DNA of 64,000 nucleotides from Flavobacterium luminosum. Its GTDB lineage: Bacteria; Bacteroidota; Bacteroidia; Flavobacteriales; Flavobacteriaceae. The stretch is from assembly GCF_023635005.1 (NCBI RefSeq), contig NZ_JAMLJM010000003.1, positions 62,001-126,000 on the forward strand. The letters run 5' to 3'. Below the pieces are notes generated by a model that saw nothing but the letters and a program-made list of their open reading frames with translations, was not told the DNA's origin and searched no databases. The position numbers were made by a program, and so were the translations under genes. This document shows positions 11,021 through 21,200 of this stretch, piece after piece. Each line of letters begins with the position of its first letter. Position 1 is the stretch's first letter.

Positions 11021-12286
11021 TTAATCCGAAGCTTTTTTATTCTTCTCCTCTATCCACTTGGACATGAATCTAGTAGCTTGAAAGGCTTGTTGTTGCAGTA
11101 GATTGCCAATAAAATTGTTTTGTCTGTGTTTTTTAAGATGATTCGAAAGTTCCATTAATTTGAAAGAAAATTCTTTCTTAAAATTATCTTGACTGAATTT
11201 CTCTAAAGCTATATATCCCTTTTTTTGTCTCTCATTCCACAAATTCTGATCGGTATATAATCTAATCGAAGCTTCAATAAACGAATCCCAATCATTCATG
11301 ACAAAACCATTCCATTCTGATTCAGAAACTATCCCTTCAGCACCAATACTCGTAGTAATAGAACAGGTCCCCACTTGCATTGCTTCAAGTAATTTTCCTT
11401 TCTGACCGGCTCCAAAACGCAAAGGAGCTAATAAAACTTTAGCCTTTTCTATAACCTCAGAGGCACTTTGTGCACGTCCCGTAATCAAAAAACCTTCTTT
11501 TTCATTGTGCAATTGCAGCACTTTCTGAGTTGGATATGCACCATAAATCAACAATTTAGCATCGGGAAGTCTTTTTCTTATGGTTGGCCAAATCTTAGTT
11601 TTCAGTTCTTTAACCGCATCCCAATTAGGCTCATGTATAAAATTTCCAATAAAAACAAAATTCTCCCTCTCTTCAAATGTGAGCATTTCCGATTGCTTTT
11701 TTACTTCATAAAACAAAGGCAAATAGTAAAGTAATTCCGATTTGAGACCAAAAATTTCCTGAAGAATATACATTTCAAACTCCGAAATCATTAAAGTCAA
11801 ATCGCAACGGTAAATACTGGCAATTTCTCTTTTGGCAATATCCGATAACAACAAATCTTCCAACACAAAAGTATTCCCTTTTTTAATCGCATTTTGACGT
11901 TCTAGTCGAAGACAATGCAAATCCTCTGTATCTAAAATTCGTATAGTCTCTGGACAATTTTCGGAAATTCGCCAACCAAACTGCTCCTCTGATATGTAAC
12001 GATCAAAAAGAACGATATCCGGTTGTAATTTTGCTACAAACTCATCAAAACTGGAGGAATTAAGTTCAATACTTTTTTTTTGTATTCCCTTTGATTGCAA
12101 ATCAAATGAAAATTCACTTTCCTGAGCTGCTGAAGCAAAAATAATCTCGAAATCCTGTGCCAAAAATAGATCCATCAACTGCAATATTCGGATTCCCGCC
12201 GCAGAAGAATTTGGTTCTGGCCAAACCAAACCAATGACTAAAAGTTGTTTCTTTTTCAAACTGAAAATTTTATACAAAATACCCAC
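11021..12286 (-). CDS. Glycosyltransferase, GT4-like
   Basis: This 421-residue protein has a GT-B architecture. The N-terminal half begins with VIGLVWPEPNSSAAGIRILQ, an acceptor-side glycine-rich loop. The C-terminal half has FIGNFIHEPNWDAVKEL and APLRFGAGQKGKLLEAMQVG, typical of the nucleotide-sugar site of GT4 enzymes. The start codon is GTG (12286); no ATG precedes the conserved region, and a TTG at 12259 is an alternative. The gene lies 64 bp upstream of the sensor kinase on the same strand and is divergent from miaE. Donor and acceptor sugars cannot be read from the sequence, and no polysaccharide cluster surrounds it. Confidence 0.82.
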   Translation of the reverse strand: MGILYKIFSLKKKQLLVIGLVWPEPNSSAAGIRILQLMDLFLAQDFEIIFASAAQESEFSFDLQSKGIQKKSIELNSSSFDEFVAKLQPDIVLFDRYISEEQFGWRISENCPETIRILDTEDLHCLRLERQNAIKKGNTFVLEDLLLSDIAKREIASIYRCDLTLMISEFEMYILQEIFGLKSELLYYLPLFYEVKKQSEMLTFEERENFVFIGNFIHEPNWDAVKELKTKIWPTIRKRLPDAKLLIYGAYPTQKVLQLHNEKEGFLITGRAQSASEVIEKAKVLLAPLRFGAGQKGKLLEAMQVGTCSITTSIGAEGIVSESEWNGFVMNDWDSFIEASIRLYTDQNLWNERQKKGYIALEKFSQDNFKKEFSFKLMELSNHLKKHRQNNFIGNLLQQQAFQATRFMSKWIEEKNKKASD

Positions 12287-12293
12287 TTTTATC

Positions 12294-12325
12294 TTGAAAA
12301 ATCAATTCCAAAAAATGTAATTTTG
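12294..12325 (+). promoter_or_regulatory. Bacteroidota-type promoter of miaE
   Basis: TTG (12294-12296), a 21-nt spacer and TAATTTTG (12318-12325) match the TTG-N17-23-TAnnTTTG housekeeping promoter of Bacteroidota. The miaE ATG follows 18 nt later. Confidence 0.65.
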
Positions 12326-12343
12326 CAATCTTATTTTGATACA

Positions 12344-12925
12344 ATGTTAGGATTAAAATTAAAAACAGACCCAAAGTGGGTAAATATTGCAGAAGGAAAT
12401 ATTTCCGAAATTTTGTCAGACCATGCTTGGTGTGAGCAAAAAGCAGCAACTAACGCCATTACTTTGATTATCAATAATTCTGAAAAAGAAGAATTGGTGA
12501 CCGAATTAACCAACATCGCTTTAGAAGAAATGGAACATTTTAAAATGGTTCACAATATAATCAAAGAACGTAATTTAGAGTTTACACGCGAGCGCAAAGA
12601 CGATTATGTTAATCAATTGGCCAAATTCCTCAAAAAAGATGGAAGTCGCGAACAATCTTTAGTAGATCGATTGCTCTTTTCTGCAATGATTGAAGCTAGA
12701 AGTTGTGAACGTTTTAAAGTTTTATCGGAAAACATTCAAGACGAAGAATTGGCTAAATTTTATCGAGATCTAATGATTAGTGAGGCCAATCATTATACTG
12801 TTTTCTTGAATTTTGCCCGAAAATATGGCGATGTTGAAGAAGTAAACAAAAGATGGAAAGAATGGATAGATTACGAAGGTGAGATTATTACCAATTACGG
12901 TAAACAAGAAACCATTCACGGATAA
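12344..12925 (+). CDS. miaE: tRNA-(ms2io6A)-hydroxylase-like diiron protein
   Basis: MiaE is a ferritin-fold non-haem diiron monooxygenase that hydroxylates the isopentenyl group of ms2i6A37 in tRNA. This 193-residue protein has the expected length and metal-ligand pattern: EEMEHFKMVH (ExxH), EARSCERF, and SEANHYTVF (a second ExxH). I chose ATG 12344 because it starts at MLGLKLKTDPKW, 18 nt after a perfect -7 box; the longer frame from 12245 would run through that promoter. It is monocistronic, ending in a strong hairpin. Confidence 0.9.
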   Translation: MLGLKLKTDPKWVNIAEGNISEILSDHAWCEQKAATNAITLIINNSEKEELVTELTNIALEEMEHFKMVHNIIKERNLEFTRERKDDYVNQLAKFLKKDGSREQSLVDRLLFSAMIEARSCERFKVLSENIQDEELAKFYRDLMISEANHYTVFLNFARKYGDVEEVNKRWKEWIDYEGEIITNYGKQETIHG

Positions 12926-12930
12926 TTTAG

Positions 12931-12957
12931 AGCGTTCAGATTTTGAACGCTTTTTTT
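12931..12957 (+). terminator. Rho-independent terminator of miaE
   Basis: AGCGTTCA (12931-12938), a 5-nt loop and TGAACGCT (12944-12951) are followed by a run of Ts, directly after the miaE stop. Confidence 0.85.
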
Positions 12958-13010
12958 GTAACATTTTTTTAAATTCACATTCTAATTCAATAAATAAAAA
13001 ACAAAAAATT

Positions 13011-13796
13011 ATGCAAGCTCATGAAATTGATTACCATATTTATGGTGAAGAAATGCAATATGTAGAAATAGAACTAGACCCACAAGAAGTTGTAGTTGCT
13101 GAAGCCGGAAGCTTCATGATGATGGACAACGGTATTAAAATGGAAACTATTTTTGGAGATGGTTCAGCACAGCAATCCGGAATGTTCGGAAAATTATTAA
13201 GTGCCGGAAAGCGCATTTTAACGGGGGAAAGCTTGTTTATGACTGCTTACATGAATCAGGATTCTGGTAAACGCAAAGTGTCGTTCGCTTCTCCTTATCC
13301 CGGAAAAATAGTGCCTATCGATTTGACGCAATACCAAGGAAAATTCATTTGCCAAAAGGATTCTTTCTTATGTGCTGCTAAAGGAGTATCTGTTGGTATT
13401 GAATTTTCTAGAAAATTAGGACGAGGTTTGTTTGGAGGTGAAGGTTTTATCATGCAAAAAATTGAAGGAGACGGAATGGCATTCGTTCATTCTGGAGGAA
13501 CTCTTGCCCGTAAAGAACTTAAGGCAGGAGAAGTGTTAAAAGTAGACACCGGATGTATAGTAGGTTTTACCAAAGAAGTCGATTATGATATTGAATTTAT
13601 CGGAGGTATCAAAAACTCTATTTTTGGAGGCGAAGGTTTGTTTTATGCTACACTACGCGGTCCCGGCATTGTATACATTCAATCGTTACCATTTAGCCGA
13701 TTGGCTGGTAAAATAATGGCGGCTTCGGGTATAAACAGCACAAAAGAAGAAGGTGGTGTTCTAGGCGGTTTAGGAAAAATTGTGGATGGAATATAA
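13011..13796 (+). CDS. TIGR00266/AIM24 family protein
   Basis: This is a 261-residue member of the TIGR00266 (AIM24-like) family, whose biochemical role is unsettled; the eukaryotic AIM24 is a mitochondrial biogenesis factor. The family pattern is visible: QYVEIELDPQEVVVAEAGSF near the N-terminus, and repeated glycine-rich beta hairpins such as GRGLFGGEGFIMQK and SIFGGEGLFYATLRGPG. These suggest a duplicated beta-sandwich. ATG 13011 was chosen because the conserved region starts at MQAHEIDYHIYG; upstream in-frame sequence overlaps the miaE terminator. There is no signal peptide. Flanking terminators imply a single-gene transcript. Confidence 0.85.
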   Translation: MQAHEIDYHIYGEEMQYVEIELDPQEVVVAEAGSFMMMDNGIKMETIFGDGSAQQSGMFGKLLSAGKRILTGESLFMTAYMNQDSGKRKVSFASPYPGKIVPIDLTQYQGKFICQKDSFLCAAKGVSVGIEFSRKLGRGLFGGEGFIMQKIEGDGMAFVHSGGTLARKELKAGEVLKVDTGCIVGFTKEVDYDIEFIGGIKNSIFGGEGLFYATLRGPGIVYIQSLPFSRLAGKIMAASGINSTKEEGGVLGGLGKIVDGI

Positions 13797-13800
13797 AAAA

Positions 13801-13833
13801 ATAAAGCCCGGGCAAATGCCGGGCTTTATTTTT
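13801..13833. terminator. Bidirectional terminator between convergent genes
   Basis: AAAGCCCGG (13803-13811) and CCGGGCTTT (13819-13827) form a GC-rich stem with A-rich and T-rich flanks. It serves the AIM24-like gene (+) and the symporter (-). Confidence 0.88.
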
Positions 13834-13846
13834 ATCATAAGTCTAT

Positions 13847-15112
13847 TTATTCTTCTTTTTCCCAACTTCCAACAACAGAAGTAGCCAAAGCATTTCCTAA
13901 AACATTGGTTGCACTTCGGAACATATCACAAAAATGATCTATTGGTAAAATTAAAGCAATTCCTTCCACCGGAATATCAAACATACCACAAGTTGCAGCA
14001 ACAACTACCAAACTAGCTCTTGGTACGCCGGCAATACCTTTACTAGTTAACATTAAAACCAAAAGCATTGTCATTTGTGTTCCCAAATCTAAAGGAATTC
14101 CGTAAGCTTGTGCAATAAAAATAGCAGCAAACGTCATATACATCATACTTCCATCCAAATTAAAAGAATACCCCAAAGGCAACATAAATGATACAATTTT
14201 ATCTTTTACGCCAAATCGTTCTAACTCTTCTGTCAATTTTGGAAATACCGCTTCACTACTTGTTGTACCGAAAGCAATAACCAACGGACTGGTGATACGT
14301 TTTAACAACGTTGTCATTCTTCCTTTTAAGAAAATATAACCAATTAACAATAAAACTATCCAAAGAGATGAAATCCCAACTAAAAAGGATCCGAAATACT
14401 TAGCATACGTGAACAATAATTCGTTCACATCACGAATAGCAAATACACCTGCAATAGCACCAAAAACTCCAATTGGAGCGAACTTCATAACATAATTCAC
14501 CATTTTTAAAATGATGTGTGATGTTTTATCTAATGCAGATATTACTTGTTTGGTATGATCTCCTAATGAAGCGGCTGCTAATCCAAAAAATATCGAAAAA
14601 ATAACAATTTGAAGAATCTCGTTAGTAGCCATAGCTTCTACAACACTCTTTGGAATAATGTGCTCCACAAAATTCTGCGCTGAGAATTGTTTCGTTTTTT
14701 CTGTCACTTCACTCGCAGTAGCTAAATCAACATCCGATAAATTCAGACCCGCACCCGGTTGTAAAATATTAACCCAAAATAATCCGATAAGTAAGGAAAT
14801 AAAAGAAGCTGTAAAGAACCAAATTAAAGCTTTCCCTCCAATTCTTCCAACGGCTTTAATGTCGCCCAATTTGGCAATACCCACAACTAAAGTTGTAAAT
14901 ACTAACGGAGCGATAATCATTTGAACAAGACGAATAAAAATAGTCGCCAACATTTTTATATAACCACTAAACTCTTTGGCAGTATCAGGAAGGTAATTCT
15001 GGTGTACGTAGATTCCAAGAGCAGCTCCCAAAACCATAGCCAATAAAATTTGCATGGTAAGATTTGAAAAAATAGATTTTTTTTGTTCCGGTAAATTTTC
15101 TTGATGATTCAT
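13847..15112 (-). CDS. Dicarboxylate/glutamate:cation symporter (SDF/DAACS family)
   Basis: This is a 421-residue inner-membrane transporter that takes up C4-dicarboxylates or acidic amino acids with Na+ or H+. Family signatures include the serine-rich re-entrant loop FGTTSSEAVFPKL, the substrate-binding helix NLDGSMMYMTFA, the second re-entrant hairpin TSKGIAGVPRASLVV, and the C-terminal DHFCDMFRSATNVLGNALA. About eight membrane helices plus two hairpins fit the GltPh fold. The length is typical. Whether aspartate/glutamate or dicarboxylates are preferred cannot be decided here. It lies 73 bp downstream of aroC on the same strand, without metabolic linkage. Confidence 0.92.
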   Translation of the reverse strand: MNHQENLPEQKKSIFSNLTMQILLAMVLGAALGIYVHQNYLPDTAKEFSGYIKMLATIFIRLVQMIIAPLVFTTLVVGIAKLGDIKAVGRIGGKALIWFFTASFISLLIGLFWVNILQPGAGLNLSDVDLATASEVTEKTKQFSAQNFVEHIIPKSVVEAMATNEILQIVIFSIFFGLAAASLGDHTKQVISALDKTSHIILKMVNYVMKFAPIGVFGAIAGVFAIRDVNELLFTYAKYFGSFLVGISSLWIVLLLIGYIFLKGRMTTLLKRITSPLVIAFGTTSSEAVFPKLTEELERFGVKDKIVSFMLPLGYSFNLDGSMMYMTFAAIFIAQAYGIPLDLGTQMTMLLVLMLTSKGIAGVPRASLVVVAATCGMFDIPVEGIALILPIDHFCDMFRSATNVLGNALATSVVGSWEKEE

Positions 15113-15185
15113 ATTTTTTTGTTTGTATAGGTCTGTGTATGTTGGTAAATAACTGAGAATGTAAAAGTTCTTGAAATTTACCTTA

Positions 15186-16250
15186 TTATTTATTGTAAAT
15201 TTTATTTAATAAGTAAAAATCCGCCATCACTATTGCCGCCATGGCTTCCACAATTGGAACGGCACGAGGCACCACACAAGGATCATGACGACCTTTTCCT
15301 TGTTGTTCAATTATTTGATTCTGATTGGTTAATACTTCTTGTTTTTGAAGCAACGTCGCAACGGGTTTAAATGCTACTCGAAAATAAATATCCATTCCGT
15401 TACTAATTCCCCCTTGAATACCACCAGAGAAATTAGTTTGCGTTGTTCCATCTTCATTGAATAGATCATTATGTTCGCTACCTTTCATTGTGGCTCCTGA
15501 AAAACCACTACCATATTCAAATCCTTTTACGGCATTGATAGAAAGCATTGCTTTACCTAACTCGGCGTGTAACTTATCAAAAACAGGCTCACCCAAGCCC
15601 ACAGGAACATTTTGAATCACACAAGTAATTGTTCCCCCTATGGTATCTCCTTGTTTTTTTACTTCCTTAATAAGAGTTTCCATTTTTTGAGCAACTGCTG
15701 TGTCGGGGCAACGAACAGGATTAGATTCTATAAGTGAGAAGTCTAATTCTTGATAAGGTATATTCATTTCGATACTTCCAACAGAAGATACAAAAGCTGT
15801 AATTTTAATATCGGGGATAATTTGCTTTGCAATGGCTCCAGCTACAACTCGACTGGCAGTTTCACGGGCTGAACTTCTTCCTCCTCCTCGATAATCTCGA
15901 ATACCGTATTTTTTCTCATACACATAATCGGCATGACTAGGTCGGTACGTTTCTTTAATATGTGAATAATCGTCCGACTTTTGATTGGTATTTGGAATAA
16001 CGAATCCGATAGGCGTTCCTGTAGTTTTACCTTCAAAAAGACCCGATAGAAAACGTACTTCATCTTCTTCTTTTCGTTGTGTCACTATTGAAGACTGTCC
16101 TGGCTTTCGTCTTTGCATTTCATATTGAACCGAATCTAAATTTAACTCGATCCCAGGAGGACAACCTTCTATGATACCGCCCAAAGATTCTCCGTGAGAT
16201 TCACCGAATGTGGTTATTTTAAAAATATTTCCGAAAGAATTCCCTGCCAT
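15186..16250 (-). CDS. aroC: Chorismate synthase
   Basis: AroC catalyses 1,4-elimination of phosphate from EPSP to chorismate, the last shikimate-pathway step, using reduced FMN. At 354 residues the length is normal. Signatures are [19 protein letters not shown] at residues about 13-31, [20 protein letters not shown], and [17 protein letters not shown], the family's RSSARET motif. It starts at ATG 16250 and ends just before the symporter region. No other aromatic amino-acid gene is nearby. Confidence 0.97.
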   Translation of the reverse strand: MAGNSFGNIFKITTFGESHGESLGGIIEGCPPGIELNLDSVQYEMQRRKPGQSSIVTQRKEEDEVRFLSGLFEGKTTGTPIGFVIPNTNQKSDDYSHIKETYRPSHADYVYEKKYGIRDYRGGGRSSARETASRVVAGAIAKQIIPDIKITAFVSSVGSIEMNIPYQELDFSLIESNPVRCPDTAVAQKMETLIKEVKKQGDTIGGTITCVIQNVPVGLGEPVFDKLHAELGKAMLSINAVKGFEYGSGFSGATMKGSEHNDLFNEDGTTQTNFSGGIQGGISNGMDIYFRVAFKPVATLLQKQEVLTNQNQIIEQQGKGRHDPCVVPRAVPIVEAMAAIVMADFYLLNKIYNK

Positions 16251-16474
16251 TATATTTGTTTGCTAACAAAAATAAGGTTTCTTATCTATGTTTTAAAATT
16301 TATAGTCCTAAAACTTAATCAGAAGAATCAATTAAATTAAAACATTCATTACATTGACTCAATGATTCTTATATTTAAAAAAGCTATTCACTTGACAATG
16401 AACAACTAAGAGAAAAGATTAAAATATTCTTCCTTTTTAAACGAATACTCCAATGAAAAAAACCTCTATAAATT

Positions 16475-16509
16475 TTGATTTAAAAACAATATTTGTACAT
16501 TTACCTTCG
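16475..16509 (+). promoter_or_regulatory. Possible promoter of the small outer-membrane protein
   Basis: TTG (16475-16477) and TACCTTCG (16502-16509, one mismatch to TAnnTTTG) are separated by 24 nt and lie 22 nt before the ATG. The rest of 16251-16531 holds only AT-rich sequence with an 8-bp inverted repeat (AAGAATCA at 16323-16330, TGATTCTT at 16373-16380); no gene was found there. Confidence 0.4.
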
Positions 16510-16531
16510 TTAAAACTAAAATTAACATAAC

Positions 16532-17032
16532 ATGAAAAAATTATTTTTATCAGCTTTTATGCTGTTAGGTTTAGCATTTAATGCGCAAGCTCAAGACATT
16601 TCTAAAAACGCTTTAGGTCTACGTTTAGGGGACAACGACGGTTTTGGTGCTGAAATTTCATACCAAAGAGGATTATCAAAAAGCAACCGTTTAGAATTTG
16701 ATTTGGGTTGGAGAAGCAATAACAATGTTGATGCTTTCAAATTAGCAGGTTTATACCAATGGGTTTGGAACATTGATGGAGGTTTCAACTGGTATGCTGG
16801 TGTTGGCGGTGGTATAGGAAGTTGGAGTGCTGATGATTATTACATCGGTGGTACAAGATACGATGGTCCTAGTGAAACTGCAGTTTTTGCAGCTGGTGAT
16901 ATCGGTATCGAATACAACTTTGACGTGCCAATTCAATTATCATTAGACTTCAGACCAGAATTTTATTTCAATGATAACCTTGCAGATGACTATGGATCTG
17001 ACATTGCTTTAAGTATCAGATACCGTTTCTAA
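16532..17032 (+). CDS. Small outer-membrane beta-barrel protein
   Basis: This 166-residue protein has a clear signal peptide (MKKLFLSAFMLLGLAFNAQA, cleaved before QD). The mature part has alternating hydrophobic strands: LGLRLGDNDGFGAEISYQRG, RLEFDLGWRS, LAGLYQWVWNI, WYAGVGGGIGSW and GDIGIEYNF. It ends in an aromatic C-terminal strand (DIALSIRYRF), as expected for BamA-assembled barrels of about eight strands. Function is unknown; it resembles OmpW/PorT-like outer-membrane beta-barrel domain proteins of Flavobacteria. It has its own long upstream region and a terminator. Confidence 0.8.
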   Translation: MKKLFLSAFMLLGLAFNAQAQDISKNALGLRLGDNDGFGAEISYQRGLSKSNRLEFDLGWRSNNNVDAFKLAGLYQWVWNIDGGFNWYAGVGGGIGSWSADDYYIGGTRYDGPSETAVFAAGDIGIEYNFDVPIQLSLDFRPEFYFNDNLADDYGSDIALSIRYRF

Positions 17033-17050
17033 TCGGAAATAAAATATAAA

Positions 17051-17081
17051 AATGCCTTCTGAATTAGAAGGCATTTTTTTT
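17051..17081. terminator. Bidirectional terminator overlapping the 3' end of bshA
   Basis: AATGCCTTCT (17051-17060), loop GAATT, then AGAAGGCATT (17066-17075) and a T-run. The bshA stop codon (17064-17066) lies in the loop, and its last codons form one arm. Confidence 0.85.
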
Positions 17082-18206
17082 AGTCTTTTCTAGAGCTTCC
17101 TCGTATACATTTTCGTATAGAGGAACAATTTTGTCTATGAGAAATTTTTTAGCTGTTTCCAAAGCATTATGCTTAAACTCATTTAGGACAACTTCATTTC
17201 GTAGTATCTTCAAAGCATTTTCAGCCATATCGTCTACATCTCCTACATTACTCAAATACCCTGAGTAACCATGACTATTAACTTCCGGTAAACCACCAGT
17301 ATTACTCGAGACTACAGGAACACCACACGCCATCGCTTCTAAAGCAGCTAATCCGAAGCTTTCCGTCTCAGAAGGTAATAAAAATAAATCCGAATAGCCT
17401 AAAATTTGATGTATCTCGTTACTATTTCCAAAGAAAATGACTTTATCTTGAATTCCTAATTTTTCGCATAGTTCTTCTGCTATCACTTTTTCAGGTCCAT
17501 CCCCAACCATCATTAACTTTGCAGGAATTTTTTCTTGTATCCTGTAAAAAACATTAACCACATCTGGAATGTTTTTAATTTTTCTAAAATTACTGATATG
17601 CGTGATAATCCTTTCGTCTGAATTTGCCATTACAGAACGTTTACAAACCTGATTTCTGTTTATCGTTTCATCTATTTCGATAAAATTAGGAATCACAACA
17701 ATTTCGTTTTTAATATCAAACAATCGCAATGTTGCTTCCTTTAGACTCTGAGAAACCGAAGTCACCACATCAGATTTATTGATACTAAAAGTTACCGCCG
17801 GTTTGTAAAACGGATGATTTCCCACCAAAGTAATATCGGTCCCGTGTAATGTAGTTACCATAGGAATATTAATCCCTTCATCCTTCAACATTTGTTTTGC
17901 CATATACCCTGCATACGCATGAGGTATAGCATAATGCACATGAAGTAAATCGATATGATGTAACTTAACCATATCTACCAATTTACTCGATAATGCTAAT
18001 TCATAGGGTTGATAATGAAATAATGGATATTCAGGAACATTCACTTCGTGATAATGAACATTCGGGTTGAGAAGTGCTAAACGTACAGGTTGACTGTAAG
18101 TAATAAAATGAATTTCGTGTCCTCTACGAGCCAATTCTAAACCTAACTCTGTAGCTACCACGCCACTACCTCCAAAAGTTGGATAACAAACAATTGCTAT
18201 TTTCAT
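17064..18206 (-). CDS. bshA: N-acetyl-alpha-D-glucosaminyl L-malate synthase
   Basis: BshA joins UDP-GlcNAc and L-malate, the first step of bacillithiol synthesis. The 380-residue GT4 enzyme starts MKIAIVCYPTFGGSGVVATEL, the BshA signature glycine loop, and carries HVHYAIPHAYAGYMAKQ, TTLHGTDITLVGNHP, HISNFRKIKN and PSETESFGLAALEAMACG with the E-x7-E motif of retaining GT4 enzymes. BshB and BshC are not in the window. The C-terminal KKNAF codons are embedded in a terminator hairpin shared with the convergent barrel gene. The next gene upstream on this strand is the GH3 fusion, 57 bp away. Confidence 0.95.
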   Translation of the reverse strand: MKIAIVCYPTFGGSGVVATELGLELARRGHEIHFITYSQPVRLALLNPNVHYHEVNVPEYPLFHYQPYELALSSKLVDMVKLHHIDLLHVHYAIPHAYAGYMAKQMLKDEGINIPMVTTLHGTDITLVGNHPFYKPAVTFSINKSDVVTSVSQSLKEATLRLFDIKNEIVVIPNFIEIDETINRNQVCKRSVMANSDERIITHISNFRKIKNIPDVVNVFYRIQEKIPAKLMMVGDGPEKVIAEELCEKLGIQDKVIFFGNSNEIHQILGYSDLFLLPSETESFGLAALEAMACGVPVVSSNTGGLPEVNSHGYSGYLSNVGDVDDMAENALKILRNEVVLNEFKHNALETAKKFLIDKIVPLYENVYEEALEKTKKNAF

Positions 18207-18263
18207 GCAACTAATTTACTCAAAAAATGAGTCGCAGTATTTTATTTTAGAGAAAATTAACGA

Positions 18264-21200
18264 TTAGTTAAGCAGCGCATCGTAAATAATCTGCTGGATT
18301 TTTTCGCGAATGCCTTCTTTGGAAAGTTTATTTGACGCGTTACTATCTGGGAATGTCCTGTTAGACAGAAAAATATAAATTAATTCCTGATCGGGATCGG
18401 CCCATGCGATGCCTCCTGTGAAACCTGTATGACCAAAACTAGTTAATGAAACACATCCGCAAGTGGGACCATCTCCTTTTAATTGAGGCTTATCAAATCC
18501 TAAACCTCTCCTATTTCCCTCCGGACAATAGTAACAAGTGTTAAAAGCTTCTAGGGTTTGAGGTGAAAAATATTCGATTCCGCCATAATTCCCTTTTTGG
18601 ATAAACATTTGTAGCATTTTTGCTATATCCATTGTATTCGAAAATAACCCTGCATGACCACCTACCCCACCTTGCATCGCGGCAGCCATATCATGTACAT
18701 ATCCCTGAACGATGTCGTGTCTGAAGTAGGTATCGTTTTCGGTTGGAGGAATTACATCCATATCAAATTTACGCAATGGATTGTATAAAGTATTGTTCAT
18801 ACCGAGTTTAGAAAAGAAATTTTCCTCTGCTAACACATCCAAAGTCTTGTGATGATGGCTTTCTAAATACTCTTGTAAAAGAATAAAAGTAAAATCGCTG
18901 TACCTATATTCTTTTTTAGGAAGTAACTTGCTTCGAATAATTTTATTAATGATAGAATCCTTGTATGCGTTGGTCAAAAACAAATTTTCAGAAACTTGAA
19001 CGGTGAACTCTTTAGTCTGTGTGGAACGATAAAATTGACTTAACGGCTTTTTAGTAACCGAATCCAAAGTTGCTTTATAAAACGGTTCCCAAGCTTGCAG
19101 TCTAGCATAATGAGAAAGTAATTCTTTGAAAGTTATCGATTCTTTGTCAGTCCCTTTGGCTTTATGAACCATTTGGCCTAAAGTTGTCTCCAAATTTATT
19201 TTATCACGATCATAATCCAACATTATATTGGGTAAGGTTCCAATAATTTTAGAAAGCGAAGCAATATCGTAGATGTCAGAGTTTTTTACTTTAATTTCTT
19301 TTTTATAGGTATGGTAGCCAAAAGCTTTTTGATACACCACTTTCCCTTTTCTCGCAACTAAAATTTGCGCTCCAGGAGTAATCTTATTGGCAATGGCATC
19401 ATTTGTGATTTTATCGATTTCTTTTAACTTTTCCGAATTAAGACCAACACTTTCCGGATTAGCAAACCCTAAAACATTCAATTTTTCTGTGGAAAGACCA
19501 TGACCTACTTCATAGTTTGCATTAATCGAAACCGGTAATTTTCCTTTCGCTTCGATAGCTCCAAAAATAAGCTCTGCCGATACTTCCTGTGCTATTTCTC
19601 CATTTTGATACGAAACAATTACGCTCTTGATGTTTTCAAAATTTTGCAAAGATTTTAAAATGTAGGGCTTCGCAAACACATCTAAAATAACCTGTTTTTT
19701 ATCTGAAATTTTGGTAATGTACTCTACTTCTTTTGCAGTAAACTCATGCTTTTTCCACCAAGATCGATCAGAAACATGGTAACCAATAATTACCTTGTCG
19801 TAATCTTTCAATTCCAATAGTAAAGAATCTATATTTTGATTAGATACTTCGGTAACTTCAGTATATTTTTTTAAACTTGTCAAAAACTTATTCCCTGAAT
19901 CATCTCCCAATTTCACATACGCAATTTTGGTTTTAGCCAGATTCTTAATAGGCAACTGCTCATGATCATTTTTTACAACCGTTACGGCATTTTCATACAA
20001 TTTATACAATAACGTATTGCTGTAAGAAGTATTTAGGTCTTGTGAAATATTGGCTAAATCGATTGGTTTGTATTGATTTAAACCCGATTTGTATTTATGA
20101 GCCAAAATCTTTTTTACAGAATGCTCTATTCTTTCATCTGTAATCAAAGTATCTTTATAAGCTTGTGTAAATTTTTGAATGGCTGTAGGCACATCTTCCG
20201 CAAAAAGCATGATATCGTTACCCGCTAGGAAAGCGGCCAAATCAATTTCTCCTGGTTTTTTAAAGTTACTAGCTCCCTTCATATTCAGAGCATCAGTAAA
20301 AATAAGACCTTTAAAATCCATTTGATGCTTCAAAATATTGGTCACCACATTATAAGAAATAGAAGTAGGAAAATTTTCTCTTGGCTCTAAACTAGGCACA
20401 TTCAAGTGAGCCACCATTACCGAAGCCAAACCGTAATCAAACATTTTTTTGTAAGGATACAGTTCAACATTGTTAATCCGTTCCTCAGTAAAATTAACCA
20501 TTGGCAAGGTATGATGAGAATCAGTTTCAGTATCTCCATGACCAGGAAAATGCTTACCCGTTGCAAAAATCCCCTGATTTTGAATCCCTTTCATCAAAGC
20601 TAATGCACGACGAGTTACCTCTTCCTTATTTTCTCCAAAAGAACGATTACCGATAATAGGATTATTAGGATTGGTATTAATATCTAGAACAGGAGCAAAG
20701 TTGAATTGAAGTCCCAAACGTTTTGCCTCTTTGGCCATTTGACCGCCAAGTTCTTCGATTAATTTCATATCCTGAATTGCCCCAAGAGTCATATTCCAAG
20801 GATATTTGTAAGTAGAATCCAAACGCATACTCAATCCCCATTCGGCATCATTTCCTATAAAAAGTGGTACTTTAGAAGAAGCTTGAAAACGATTGGTTAA
20901 TTTCGCCTGACGAAAAGGTCCTCCTTGAAAAAAAATCAATCCTCCTATTTTATAATTTTTGACTAATTTTTCAAGTGAATTAAAATGAACCGTATCTTTA
21001 TTTGAATAGGCAGCCACCATAAACAGCTGACCTAATTTTTCTTCAAAAGACAAAGAATTATAAACACTATCTACCCATTTCTTTTCTCCAGTAGTTTCGG
21101 GAAAAAGATTAAAACCTTCTTTAGAAATTGCATCGATTTCGGAGATTTCGATATCATTTTTAACCGCTGTTGAAGAGGCGGTAATACCTTTTTTTCCACT

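Noticed and set aside
16323..16380. Inverted repeat AAGAATCA/TGATTCTT as a terminator or operator
   Set aside because: Arms are only 8 bp, 42 bp apart, with no T-run or match to a known site.
17064..18206. Bacillithiol gene cluster
   Set aside because: Only bshA is present; bshB and bshC are not in the window.
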